64,000 nt of DNA from Paenibacillus planticolens (GCF_013141725.1 NZ_WHNZ01000045.1:248001-312000); one strand, 5' to 3'; counted from the stretch's first letter, positions 54,608 to 63,056 are shown. Program-made: numbers and translations. Notes: generated by a model not told the origin, from the letters alone.

Positions 54608-54919
54608 TTAGAATTCATCCTCATTTTCCATCACTTCTGACAGTCTTCGATTTAAGAATACTCCATCTATCAATCCTTGCCTGTACATAATTTCAATGGC
54701 TAGTGCCAATTGAGCTTGTTCTTTCTCTTCGTAAGAAAAAATTGTTGGGTGTCTGTCTATTGGAACACACTTAAAAATTTCTTTTAATAAGGATTGAAGT
54801 TCTTTAGATAATTCTTGATATTCCTCATCTTGCTTCAGAACGTTATTCCCAATTTCATCTGTTCTCATAGCAATAAAATCATACAAATAAGTTCTAAGAC
54901 TCTTTATCAAATTCAACAC
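54608..54919 (-). CDS. Hypothetical protein, 103 residues
   Basis: Small acidic, helix-rich protein (LSKELQSLLKEIFKCVPIDRHPTIFSYEEKEQAQLALAIEIMYRQGLIDGVFLNRRLSEVMENEDEF), similar in style to small phage or mobile-element accessory proteins; not assigned to a family. TTG start behind GAGGGG. Divergent from the ribbon-helix-helix gene at 55063 with shared motifs in the spacer, so it may be controlled by it. Confidence 0.7.
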   Translation of the reverse strand: MLNLIKSLRTYLYDFIAMRTDEIGNNVLKQDEEYQELSKELQSLLKEIFKCVPIDRHPTIFSYEEKEQAQLALAIEIMYRQGLIDGVFLNRRLSEVMENEDEF

Positions 54920-54933
54920 TTCCCCTCAAAAAA

Positions 54934-54949
54934 GTGACATCAAAGTGAA
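54934..54949. promoter_or_regulatory. Operator-like motif, left copy
   Basis: TGACATCA-aag-TGAA just upstream of the ribosome binding site of the gene starting at 54919; matches 55032-55047. Confidence 0.5.
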
Positions 54950-55024
54950 TTCTCAATTATTAATATTGTAAGGTGAAATCACTTAGGTGTCAACGTGAAC
55001 GTATACCCACCATATTCATATTGG

Positions 55025-55030
55025 TATAAT
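55025..55030 (+). promoter_or_regulatory. -10 box of the ribbon-helix-helix gene
   Basis: Consensus TATAAT; no clear -35 at 17 bases. The right operator-like motif starts just after it. Confidence 0.5.
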
Positions 55031-55031
55031 A

Positions 55032-55047
55032 TTGACATCACTTTGAA
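55032..55047. promoter_or_regulatory. Operator-like motif, right copy
   Basis: TGACATCA-ctt-TGAA, sharing both half-sequences with the copy at 54934 but with the central triplet inverted. Lies over the likely transcription start, a typical place for autorepression by a ribbon-helix-helix protein. Confidence 0.5.
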
Positions 55048-55062
55048 GGGGTATTGATTTTT

Positions 55063-55236
55063 ATGGCCACAAATAAACGGGTCTTTACCTTACGATTAGA
55101 AGAAGAAAACTTTGAGAAAATCAAAATTATTGCGGATAAAAACAAACGCTCCATTGCCATGCAAATTGAGTATCTCATCGAGCAACACATCGCTGAATTT
55201 GAACAGAAGAATGGGATTATTGAGATTGAAAAGTAA
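55063..55236 (+). CDS. Arc-type ribbon-helix-helix DNA-binding protein
   Basis: 57 residues: KRVFTLRLEEENFEKIKIIADKNKRSIAMQIEYLIEQHIAEFEQ has the beta strand with alternating residues followed by two helices of Arc/MetJ repressors, as in plasmid, phage and toxin-antitoxin regulators. GAAGGGG is 3 bases from a TTG (55054) and 12 from ATG 55063; ATG is preferred because such proteins start M-A-x-N-K. Downstream 55237-55622 holds no gene, only a CCTTGAGTA/TACTCAAGG hairpin at 55323-55360. Confidence 0.85.
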   Translation: MATNKRVFTLRLEEENFEKIKIIADKNKRSIAMQIEYLIEQHIAEFEQKNGIIEIEK

Positions 55237-55622
55237 TATTTCTCAGGTAATTCCGATTTGGTTGATTACGGCTATTTGTCTTTTGCGCCGATTGAAATTT
55301 TAGTTTCCTTGGAATAAAATCGCCTTGAGTATTGTTTGCATGGCTGCATTATACTCAAGGTGAAATCATTTATGGTATTTTCTCCGAATCACAAATAGGG
55401 CGAAATTTAGCTTCATAATGTACTTTTGAATGCACCATCTAATTTAATAGCGCATTCTACTTCAGTTGATACGGGTGGTCATGCGACCGTAATGCCGCTA
55501 GTCAGTGCAGGATGTGTCCACCGACTCCGCTTTCTTGCTAATTCTCGGATGGACCAATTGAATGGCGTTAACCACCCCAACGCGTAAATTGTTATGGTAT
55601 CAAATACCGATTACTTCAGTGA

Positions 55623-56324
55623 TTAACGTTCACTGTTTTTATTTGATAACTCCTCAATATGAGAATGTAATTCTTCAATCCTCTTTGGTAATACATATAA
55701 ATATTCAATCAGATAATCGAGCATATCAATTATGTACTTTGAAACAACCTCATCAGGTTCCCTTTCCAAATCAAAATGAGCTCCCAGATTTCCTCCAATT
55801 CTTATTGCATGAGCTAATGTTAATAATGGTTTCTGCAGTTCAGCATGACCTGCTATAACTTCAAGTTGTTTATTTAATGGCTTATTTTGCTCACTTTCTG
55901 GTAATAGTGATTTTGTAATGCCTTCAAGTAGACGTCTGCATAACACAACGGCCCCAGACCACTCACCAAGATTATACACATTTACTGCTGAGTTATATGC
56001 TCTCAGCATACTACTAGAAAACTTTTCGGTAATTTCCACCCCATCAGCAATTCTTCTTAATTCTGCACTTGGAGATATATATAAATCACCGGTCAATGTT
56101 TCTTGTTCATTTTCTTTTATTTCAACAAAGTAGAATCTTGATTCTTCCCCACATCCAGAGCACCTTGAAGATGTAAACATAGAACTCTCATTATATGAAT
56201 CCCAAACTAATAAGAAATTGACTGTTCTTGAGCAATGTCCACATTTGAAATCTACAGATTTGGCTATCTTATACTTATTCGAGTCTTGATATTTTGCAAT
56301 ATTCTTAGGTTCGATAAATCGCAA
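55623..56324 (-). CDS. DUF4145 domain protein with zinc ribbon
   Basis: About 233 residues. An N-terminal zinc ribbon with CGHC and CSGC pairs (about 28-65), then DUF4145 (YNLGEWSGAVVLCRRLLEGITKSLLPE ... LAHAIRIGGNLGAHFDLEREPDEVVSKYIIDMLDYLIEYLYVLPKR). DUF4145 is a helical domain with a conserved R-x-x-GN-x-x-AH motif, seen here, of the HEPN-like type found in restriction and other defence contexts. TTG 56324 fits the upstream AAAGGA site better than the frame start at 56342. Confidence 0.85.
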   Translation of the reverse strand: MRFIEPKNIAKYQDSNKYKIAKSVDFKCGHCSRTVNFLLVWDSYNESSMFTSSRCSGCGEESRFYFVEIKENEQETLTGDLYISPSAELRRIADGVEITEKFSSSMLRAYNSAVNVYNLGEWSGAVVLCRRLLEGITKSLLPESEQNKPLNKQLEVIAGHAELQKPLLTLAHAIRIGGNLGAHFDLEREPDEVVSKYIIDMLDYLIEYLYVLPKRIEELHSHIEELSNKNSER

Positions 56325-56492
56325 CGATATACATCCTTTCAAATTAATTTGGATTTAGCAATGTCTTTGTTTGCGAAATTCATAAATAGTCGTAAGTGTT
56401 TCTTTAGCCATTCAAGGGTTAAACATTTCTATAACACCCTTCATTGCCAATCCTACTAGCCTCCAGAGCCTCCTCCATCAACAAATTTTTCT

Positions 56493-56510
56493 GCCGTAAC
56501 ATGATTCTAT
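56493..56510. repeat. Interspersed hairpin repeat, copy G (left part only)
   Basis: TTTTTCT-GCCGTAACATGATTC, left arm and core of the family; the right arm is missing. In the 56325-56720 spacer. Confidence 0.4.
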
Positions 56511-56570
56511 TTTCCTTAAAACTCCCGATATGCCTATTCCTGCAACAACATCAGCATCAATTAATACTAA

Positions 56571-56715
56571 TTAGTCGTACAGACCGAAGAGCCGGCCGCG
56601 ATGCGGATAGTAGGTGCAGGCGATCCGCTTCACTACCAACTGCTCCAGGCAGACCAAGGGATGGCAACAGCCGATCCGCCACGTGAATACGGTATTATAT
56701 GAAATTTTGTACATC
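56571..56715 (-). pseudogene. 3' fragment of an unidentified gene
   Basis: GC-rich stretch in AT-rich surroundings whose minus-strand frame reads ...TWRIGCCHPLVCLEQLVVKRIACTYYPHRG... and ends ...RLFGLYD-stop. Codon use is unlike the neighbours, which suggests the tail of a decayed foreign or core gene. Family not recognised. Confidence 0.35.
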
Positions 56716-56720
56716 CCGGA

Positions 56721-57599
56721 TCACTCGCAAGTTTTCTCAATAAATGCTTCGCAAATAAATTGTGCATTTCTTTTGAAAATCTGCTCTCGCTTAAAATCTC
56801 CTTGCCTTAGCAAACAAGTAATTTCAATTTTACCTTGTGGAATTGCACAACATTTATTACAAAGCTGCGGTTTCTCAATACTATCCGATAATTCTTGAAC
56901 AGTCCTCAGAGTATCTCGGTCGTATAATCCCCTTAAGAATTCAAACGTCATTTCTAAATTATCATTGATTTGTTCCATATCATATCCTAATTGCTTAGCT
57001 ATAATTAATGTTGAGTTACATATTCTATGGACTTCAACACCACAAGCAAAAAAATAAATAATTGAGGTATATGTTGAAGTCTTTTCTTCTTCATTGACTA
57101 GTAATGCTCTATTTGTAACTTCAATTGGGAAACTCATTAGTCCACCTAACGGATTGGCGTGTTTTGCCATTGAAAATCTTTTGTAATTTTCTTGTTCTGC
57201 ATTCAATTCATTTTGATTCAAGTATAATGAACGAAATAAGAAACCTACTTTCCATGGTTTTGTATATTCTTTATCATGATTTAGCCATTCATTAGCATGT
57301 ATATCATCCAAAGCTATATACATAAGATCTAATCTCATTTCAATTAGATTCAATATCAAAATAGATGCATCTCTTCTATGTCCCAATGTAATTAATAGTT
57401 TAATAGAACTAATACATTCTAGCATTCTCTTCATCATGACTATACCAATAAATAGGGATGGTTTAGTTTTTTTAATCCTTTTAGATTCAGAAATCACTTC
57501 AGATAGAACTTTATTCCCTATATGCTGGAGTTCTTCAACTACTTCAATGTATTTATAAAGTTTTGAATCTATCAATTCTTGTGGAATCGTTATCTTCAA
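56721..57599 (-). CDS. DUF5677 domain protein
   Basis: 292 residues, all-helical: IVMMKRMLECISSIKLLITLGHRRDASILILNLIEMRLDLMYIALDDIHANEWLNHD... with the family's conserved R-x-x-x-E helix and W-x-x-H; C-terminal Cys pair CNKCC. Family DUF5677 has no known reaction and is common in accessory regions. AT-rich like the rest of the island. ATG 57599; no strong ribosome binding site (AAGGTGG within reach). Confidence 0.78.
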   Translation of the reverse strand: MKITIPQELIDSKLYKYIEVVEELQHIGNKVLSEVISESKRIKKTKPSLFIGIVMMKRMLECISSIKLLITLGHRRDASILILNLIEMRLDLMYIALDDIHANEWLNHDKEYTKPWKVGFLFRSLYLNQNELNAEQENYKRFSMAKHANPLGGLMSFPIEVTNRALLVNEEEKTSTYTSIIYFFACGVEVHRICNSTLIIAKQLGYDMEQINDNLEMTFEFLRGLYDRDTLRTVQELSDSIEKPQLCNKCCAIPQGKIEITCLLRQGDFKREQIFKRNAQFICEAFIEKTCE

Positions 57600-57780
57600 A
57601 TTCTACAACCACCTTTTATTAATTTGCCACATTTCATATAACATCACGAACTTCATTGAATTTCCCGATATAGCCAATTTCGAAGACTATTAGCCATATC
57701 TTTATGTTAATTATCTTTCATCACAACGGCTAGAAACAGGGTGAATGTATGGCGAGACGAACTTTTCCAGTTAATTTTTC

Positions 57781-57830
57781 ACCGTCACTTATGGTAGGGC
57801 TCCCCCTCTACGCTATAACGGCTAAAAAAG
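57781..57830. repeat. Interspersed hairpin repeat, copy B
   Basis: ACCGTCACTTATGGTAGGG ... GCTATAACGGCTAAAAAAG: both arms of the family, with an insert-like CCCCCTC in the loop. Lies about 45-95 bases past the DUF4238 stop. Confidence 0.6.
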
Positions 57831-57832
57831 TG

Positions 57833-57859
57833 AAAGGAGCTTGCCTCGGCAGCTCCTTT
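57833..57859 (-). terminator. Terminator of the DUF4238 gene
   Basis: AAAGGAGCT(T)GCC / GGCAGCTCCTTT hairpin directly after the stop codon region, between it and repeat copy B. Confidence 0.75.
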
Positions 57860-57875
57860 CTGGTCAAAAAAACCT

Positions 57876-58886
57876 TTATTGTTTCTTTCGTTTTATTTGT
57901 TTACCTCCAAAAGGACCACCTTTGACTTGGACACTGTAATCTTTCTCTCTTAAAGCAGATGCATCCTTTTTCTTATACTCATCAACCAGAGTAAATTTGT
58001 TTTGAGAACAGTAGATTTGGCGTTCACATCCGATTATTTGCATAGAATTATAGTATTTAATTACTCCCGGCTCGTAAATAGGGAAAAACAAGTTTTCAAT
58101 CGGCTCCACAGCCTTGTGATAGCTACGCTCACACAGTGTAATAATTAATTTGTCCGAAATTGGAAAGGCAAGTTCTATGCCCCTAGAGGCCAATCCACTA
58201 TAACTCATAAAATCCTCAGGCAAGTGGGCTCTTTTAACCAGAGGTGCATCTGATGTATAAAATGGATCATCAGTTAAATTAACACCAACAAACCAAATAT
58301 GTGAGTTAAGTACTGATGCGAACTCTATTAATTTCTTGGGATCGAATAAGAACGATAATTGATCAATAACCGCATGTGCTGGGTCTAGTTCAACGAAAAA
58401 TTCCCCGGGCATGTAATTTTTGTCCTCGCTGTACATTTCCAGATCAAATATCATTTGCGCAATTGCTTTTTTCATTTCTGAAACTTGTCTTCTTGAGTCG
58501 CGAGTACGTAGATCCTGAATAATCAAGTGAATTGATAAGACTTGACGATCTTCATTGGATAGTGCCTTTTTGAAGTAAGGATCTGTGCTAAGGAAATACT
58601 TGATGCACAAGTTATTTAGCAGAGAATTAAACTCTCTTTCGAGTTTACTAAACTCCTTTTCAATAAATTCAATGTCCTGATACTCTGGAGGGAATTGATC
58701 TTTTGTCTGATTAAAAATATCTTCGGGGATATCGTAAAAATATGATTCGGCAGCAACATTCCTTATGTTTGTCTTATAAGGAGTCTTATTTATTATTTTG
58801 TCATAAACAAAAAGCTGTTCGTTAATTGAAAAACGCTTTAGATATGATTGAGGCACAAAATGCTGATTTTTAACTTTGGACACCAA
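57876..58886 (-). CDS. DUF4238 domain protein
   Basis: 336 residues. Family start NQHFVPQSYLKRFS followed by FVYDKIINKTPYKTNIRNVAAESYFYD is diagnostic for DUF4238; later DPFYTSDAPLVKR and GIELAFPISDKLIITL. Function unknown; family members are widespread singletons in accessory DNA of bacteria, and the invariant QHxxPxxYL motif suggests an enzyme. TTG or GTG start. Confidence 0.87.
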   Translation of the reverse strand: MVSKVKNQHFVPQSYLKRFSINEQLFVYDKIINKTPYKTNIRNVAAESYFYDIPEDIFNQTKDQFPPEYQDIEFIEKEFSKLEREFNSLLNNLCIKYFLSTDPYFKKALSNEDRQVLSIHLIIQDLRTRDSRRQVSEMKKAIAQMIFDLEMYSEDKNYMPGEFFVELDPAHAVIDQLSFLFDPKKLIEFASVLNSHIWFVGVNLTDDPFYTSDAPLVKRAHLPEDFMSYSGLASRGIELAFPISDKLIITLCERSYHKAVEPIENLFFPIYEPGVIKYYNSMQIIGCERQIYCSQNKFTLVDEYKKKDASALREKDYSVQVKGGPFGGKQIKRKKQ

Positions 58887-58903
58887 AAATCACCACTCAA
58901 AAA

Positions 58904-59797
58904 TTATTTCCCAAACGATTCCGCTTTTTCAATGTCCTTCTCAAGCAAACTCCACGCCTGCTGCGGTGATAACAGAAGTTTAAGACCGGATGAAATCTGT
59001 TCTACTTTAGCAAGGAACGCTGCTTTAAATTCCTCTTTAGTCATTCCTTCCTCATCACGCAGTCTGAGCATGTAACTAATAACCCCAGGTGCAGTGAATC
59101 CAAGATCTTTCGGACGGAATGGAGCGCCGTAGCCACCATTCGATGGGCCATTTACATCCAGTGTCGTCACTTCCATGAGCATGTCGAGAGCGCCCTTGTA
59201 TCGCTTCTCGCGCATGAGGTGTTCACCCATGGAAAGCCTCACATTCCGGTATAGACCCCAGTCATCTTTCACGGCGAAGTCCATTGATCGCTCATTAAAT
59301 AAGCCCCACAAGATGTCCGATTCGGAATAGCCGGGCTGAGCTTTTTTGCGCTTCTCAAATTCCGATTCGGAAACGCCTAGGTTGCCTAAGTGCTTCTTCA
59401 GGGCATTTTGATCAGCAATGATCTTCCGCTCTTGCTCAAATCGTTCTTTGCCTTCTTCGTCGAGTAACATCTTGTGTCCGCTCTCAGGGTCGGTACGAAC
59501 ATAAATCTGCTCCTTGCAGTTCGGACATTTTCGGTTCCGCTGAGGGGGCTGATCGTTCAGAAACCCACAATATGGACAGCGCGGATATGGAGCTGGAATC
59601 GTTTCTTTTTTAGTCACTGACGATCGGGGTATTACCGAAATGGGAGGCTGAATGATCGTTCCTTTGCCTCCGCGAGAAGTCATTCGCACGGCTGCTTGTT
59701 TTTTATGCTCGCCATTTAAAGCCAATTGGATCAATTTTACAATGAGCAAGATTGGCCAAAAGCAAAGCCAAAGTAAGATTTTAAAAATCTCTTTCAT
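58904..59797 (-). CDS. Membrane-anchored zinc-ribbon protein of unknown function
   Basis: 297 residues. One N-terminal membrane segment (FKILLWLCFWPILLIVKLIQLAL), basic/Ser linker, a zinc ribbon with CPYC and CPNC (about 80-110), then a helical domain with repeats resembling TPR-like units (WGLYRNVRLSMGEHLMREKRYKGALDMLMEVTTLDVNG) and a conserved GYGAPFRPKDLGFTAPGV. Starts ATG 59797 behind GAGGAGAGG. GC content is higher than in the flanking island genes. No family named. Confidence 0.75.
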   Translation of the reverse strand: MKEIFKILLWLCFWPILLIVKLIQLALNGEHKKQAAVRMTSRGGKGTIIQPPISVIPRSSVTKKETIPAPYPRCPYCGFLNDQPPQRNRKCPNCKEQIYVRTDPESGHKMLLDEEGKERFEQERKIIADQNALKKHLGNLGVSESEFEKRKKAQPGYSESDILWGLFNERSMDFAVKDDWGLYRNVRLSMGEHLMREKRYKGALDMLMEVTTLDVNGPSNGGYGAPFRPKDLGFTAPGVISYMLRLRDEEGMTKEEFKAAFLAKVEQISSGLKLLLSPQQAWSLLEKDIEKAESFGK

Positions 59798-60088
59798 TGT
59801 GCCTCTCCTCAAAGTTCCTCTGTTCATATTTAATCCTCTATATGTCATGGTTCATATACAACTTACTCTACATGAGTTCGACTATTTATGATAGTTTCCT
59901 TCCACTAATAGAGGATTATTGATGATGAAGGCTGTGTATCGCAGCAGTATGAGCTTAGAGCCATCAACCCTCTCTGTATACGCATGTAAGTATCATTAGT
60001 TCAACTTATATAGACAATACATTGGCGAACTGTGAGATAACGTTGTGATCGATCAAATACCTCTAATCTACAACGTGTGCTGTAATAC

Positions 60089-60862
60089 TTATTCATCTTC
60101 GATAAATCCCATATTTATTTCATCCCTAGCCTTTAAAAGGCTTCTCATTTCGTCAGGAAAACATTCTAAACATATAGACCAAAAAGACGACGAGTCATCG
60201 AGTGTAATCATTTCCTTGGAATAGACTGTTTTATTGCAATTTCTACATACATTAGTTCCCTTAAAATCTTTTGCACACATAACTGAATAGGTATCCTTAT
60301 AATTTAATCCTGAGACAAACGATGATGTATTAAAAATAATACCAAAGTGAGTTAAAGGATCCTCCACCTTTTCCTTACAGAAATCACAGGTATCATATTT
60401 AAGTTTATCTCTGACTGCTTCACCTATTAACCACATATACTCAAACTCATCTGTAAATTTTTGAATCCTTGAGAAGTCAGTAATGCGTATCATATTCTCC
60501 CAATTCCTAAAACTCGCTTGTGAGGTGAAATTAAATGAACCTGTCCAAACAATATTGTCAAGAATAATAAACTTATGATGCATATGGTTAGGATAGTTAT
60601 CTCCAATCTTTGTACCTAAAATAGTAGTTTTTGCCCGTATTGCACTGTAAATATTACGTGCTTTAACATCACGAAATATATCAGAATAATTAACAATTAT
60701 CCTTTTATCATCACATCTGACATCATTGATTTTTTCTGCTATAATCTCATCATTAAAGTATGCGACTGCAATAAGTAATCTTTCCTTTACTTTTGAAATA
60801 TCCTCAATCAAGCGATCTCGAACTTCACACTTTGTCCCAGGTCTTGTAAAATAGACTTCCAT
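60089..60862 (-). CDS. Single-HKD phospholipase D-like nuclease-type protein with Cys-rich tail
   Basis: 257 residues. Residues about 1-150 form one PLD-like domain with the catalytic motif H-x-K-x4-D (HHKFIILDN) and downstream GSFNFT; only one HKD is present, as in the dimeric Nuc/BfiI nucleases. The C-terminal 100 residues hold three Cys pairs (CDFC, CRNC, CLEC) and an unpaired one, likely a zinc-binding module. Role could be DNA cleavage in defence or mobile-element biology; not shown. Confidence 0.82.
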   Translation of the reverse strand: MEVYFTRPGTKCEVRDRLIEDISKVKERLLIAVAYFNDEIIAEKINDVRCDDKRIIVNYSDIFRDVKARNIYSAIRAKTTILGTKIGDNYPNHMHHKFIILDNIVWTGSFNFTSQASFRNWENMIRITDFSRIQKFTDEFEYMWLIGEAVRDKLKYDTCDFCKEKVEDPLTHFGIIFNTSSFVSGLNYKDTYSVMCAKDFKGTNVCRNCNKTVYSKEMITLDDSSSFWSICLECFPDEMRSLLKARDEINMGFIEDE

Positions 60863-60981
60863 GTGCCACTTCCCTAAGATACTATGTATTTTTGCATTTA
60901 AACGTCTTATTCACGAACTTAATAGATATCCCCTTCATAGCCCTATGGCCAAAAGTAATTACTTAATCTACAACATCCCCA

Positions 60982-61089
60982 TCAATTGTCCCCAATAAAA
61001 TTTTCCGCCGTCACTTGCACACGGTTCTCCGTGTTGTCTGTAACTGCAAGTTTAGAGCCGTCCAATATAGGAATACTATTCCTAGTCAT
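60982..61089 (-). other. 35-codon frame covering repeat copy C
   Basis: ATG to TGA frame reading MTRNSIPILDGSKLAVTDNT... and ending ...AENFIGDN. The sequence is protein-like (resembling short beta-rich segments of surface or phage proteins) but lacks a good ribosome binding site. It may be a small gene or a gene remnant that carries the repeat. Confidence 0.3.
61007..61054. repeat. Interspersed hairpin repeat, copy C
   Basis: GCCGTCACTTGCACACGGTTCTC then GTAACTGCAAG; a partial second trace of its right flank (GAGCTTAGAGCCATC against AGTTTAGAGCCGTCC) is seen near 59951-59965. The 60863-61450 spacer contains this copy and a gene fragment at 61242. Confidence 0.5.
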
Positions 61090-61241
61090 CTTGCTTTAAT
61101 CTGACGGATTTATGAAGAAAGACAGTGATATATTGATAATTAATATAAAATCATTGCCTCGATTAATCTGCCGGGATAGATGCCCCGATGCGTAAACATG
61201 GTGTTAGAAGAAGCTCCCTTATTACTTTGAATTTTTAAGTC

Positions 61242-61405
61242 TCAATTTAGATCATTAGGAAGCGCATCTATTAGTTCTTGTTTTAAATAAATAATATATT
61301 TCAAATTCCGATTGTCCCTCATGTCCTCATCTTGCAACTTAATAATTCTAACCGCATCAAAGCAAACAAGTGAAAAATGATTGCAATAAAATCCTCACAG
61401 TAACT
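61242..61405 (-). pseudogene. Frameshifted 3' gene fragment
   Basis: Minus-strand frame ...VCFDAVRIIKLQDEDMRDNRNLKYIIYLKQELIDALPNDLN-stop is coding-like, while the preceding codons continue better in the neighbouring frame (YCEDFIAIIFHLF...). This looks like the end of a decayed gene with a frameshift near 61370. Family unknown. Confidence 0.4.
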
Positions 61406-61450
61406 ATATCCGTTACAGAGAGTGACATCCCTTTATTCTCTTAAGGTTAC

Positions 61451-61810
61451 TCATTTCTCGGCAATTTCAGGAATTCTTATTAAAATTTTCTCTTTAACTA
61501 TAAATACTTCGAAGTTTTTAATACAAATTTCGGAATGTTCTTCAGCCCCCCTTATATAATAAAGCTCCACATACCACTCGGTGTCTTCTTCGAGCATCTT
61601 TAGATAAAGTTCATCATTTTTAAGCCTCTTCCTGAGAAACGTCAATAATTTTTTAGGTCCATCAAACTTCTCATTCAGCACAAGTTCAGCTACCTTGTTA
61701 TTGTTCTTCTTTAAAGCAATAACACTACGCATTACAAACATTTCAAACTCTTTAACTAATGGAATTGTAGGATCATCATACTGCAATGAATTTAAAAACA
61801 TAGTTACCAC
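61451..61810 (-). CDS. Hypothetical protein with an R-x4-H motif
   Basis: 119 residues, helix-rich at the start and beta-rich at the end: MRSVIALKKNNNKVAELVLNEKFDGPKKLLTFLRKRLKNDELYLKMLEEDTEWYVELYYIRGAEEHSEICIKNFEVF. The R-GAEE-H spacing is compatible with an HEPN RNase motif, but the match rests on few residues. Follows the 62-residue gene by 40 bases; start at 61810 (GTG) has no clear ribosome binding site, ATG 61801 is an alternative. Confidence 0.6.
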   Translation of the reverse strand: MVTMFLNSLQYDDPTIPLVKEFEMFVMRSVIALKKNNNKVAELVLNEKFDGPKKLLTFLRKRLKNDELYLKMLEEDTEWYVELYYIRGAEEHSEICIKNFEVFIVKEKILIRIPEIAEK

Positions 61811-61850
61811 TTGAAATAGTTTAAATTCCCAAATTTTATATTTTTAGGAA

Positions 61851-62039
61851 TTAATGAAAAGAATCTTCTGCACTCAATAAATCTTTCATGCTTTCAAAAA
61901 TATTTAAATTTATCATATTCTTCTGCTTCTCTTCAACTTGAATAAATCCTGATTTAAGCATCTCAGAATATTGAAGATTAATTCGATTTATTATCGCATT
62001 ATCAGTTCCCTGCTTTAATATCTTAGTTAGCTTAAACAT
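61851..62039 (-). CDS. Hypothetical small protein, 62 residues
   Basis: MFKLTKILKQGTDNAIINRI... helix-rich, rich in Lys, Glu and Asn, no family recognised. AGGAGGGG sits at ideal distance before ATG, so it is very probably translated. It may form a two-gene unit with the 119-residue gene downstream. Confidence 0.65.
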   Translation of the reverse strand: MFKLTKILKQGTDNAIINRINLQYSEMLKSGFIQVEEKQKNMINLNIFESMKDLLSAEDSFH

Positions 62040-62147
62040 ATACCCCTCCTAGTTACAAACCCGTAAGACTAAGTCGAAAACAGTGCCGGTTGCGAAATAT
62101 AAATAGTAAACAATTGTGCTCCACCTGAATCCGCTACCCTTAAAATG

Positions 62148-62163
62148 CCTCAGCCGGCTGAGG
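62148..62163. other. 16-base perfect palindrome
   Basis: CCTCAGCCGGCTGAGG in the 62040-62222 spacer, 60 bases past the DUF6602 stop. No loop and no T-run, so not a normal terminator. Confidence 0.5.
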
Positions 62164-62222
62164 ACCATTTAGCTCGAAGATCAATATGGTGTTATGGAAA
62201 GAATGAGTTGCTCAAAAAACAC

Positions 62223-63056
62223 TTACAAGTCTATCTTAATTTCACACTCAATGATTCTATAAGATTCCTTAGTATTTTCAATTGGATACAAAAATTCAAA
62301 ATATTGATTATTTAAAACATGAGGTGCCGTCAACCTATAAACTGTTTCGAGAATATTTGATATAAAATAACCATAAGCTAGTCCTGGTCCATTATCATTA
62401 AATATCTTTCTGTAAGAAAGATCATAAACGCTAAAAGAGCTTCTAAAATCATTATTCGTAACTTTGTCAATTGGATTTCCTTCTGGCCAAAATCGCATAA
62501 AAATATTGTCATCAAAACAAATATGATTCAAATAACCATGTTTCTCCTTTAACTGTTGAACCAGTTTATGAGAGCGGATTCCCGTTTCAAAACTCAATTG
62601 TCGTTCGAATGAAAAAATCCCATTAAATATATTCCTATTACCAATAATTTCACCATTTCTATTGCATTTATCAATAGTAGATGGCTTATCGCGATTATAG
62701 ACTTTCCTATTACAGAGAACCTCTGGAGTTACTTTAGATTTAACTTCCACGATTCCTAAAACACTTTCAGGCATAAGTATTACAAAATCATCAGCAGAGA
62801 AGAGCTTGGGATCATTCTTTTTATATATAAGAATATCAATTTGGTCTGTTAACTCATTTCTTGCATTCTTAACAAATCCAGTACCAACTGATATATTATC
62901 AGGTAAAACTTTCTTTAAGTAATTCATTAATATAAGCTCCTTATATCTTCCATCTTCACCCCAATGGTTATCTTCTATAAAAAATCTAACTCTGTCCTTA
63001 ATTGAATTTATTTCTGCTGCAATAGATTGCTGATATCTGATATTATTGTTAGGCAT
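62223..63056 (-). CDS. DUF6602 domain protein (PD-(D/E)XK nuclease-like)
   Basis: 277 residues. Middle segment NELTDQIDILIYKKNDPKLFSADDFVILMPESVLGIVEVKSKV shows the D...(E)-x-K pattern of PD-(D/E)XK-fold nucleases, preceded by a helical N-terminus (YQQSIAAEINSIKDRVRFFI, GRYKELILMNYLKKVLP) with the catalytic-fold Glu. The family (DUF6602) has no assigned role; the motif suggests a nuclease or DNA-binding module. ATG 63056; CCAGGGGG before it serves as ribosome binding site. Confidence 0.8.
   Translation of the reverse strand: MPNNNIRYQQSIAAEINSIKDRVRFFIEDNHWGEDGRYKELILMNYLKKVLPDNISVGTGFVKNARNELTDQIDILIYKKNDPKLFSADDFVILMPESVLGIVEVKSKVTPEVLCNRKVYNRDKPSTIDKCNRNGEIIGNRNIFNGIFSFERQLSFETGIRSHKLVQQLKEKHGYLNHICFDDNIFMRFWPEGNPIDKVTNNDFRSSFSVYDLSYRKIFNDNGPGLAYGYFISNILETVYRLTAPHVLNNQYFEFLYPIENTKESYRIIECEIKIDL

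Noticed and set aside
57661..57705. GATATAGCCAAT/ATTAGCCATATC as an inverted repeat
   Set aside because: The two parts are not reverse complements; they look alike only by eye.
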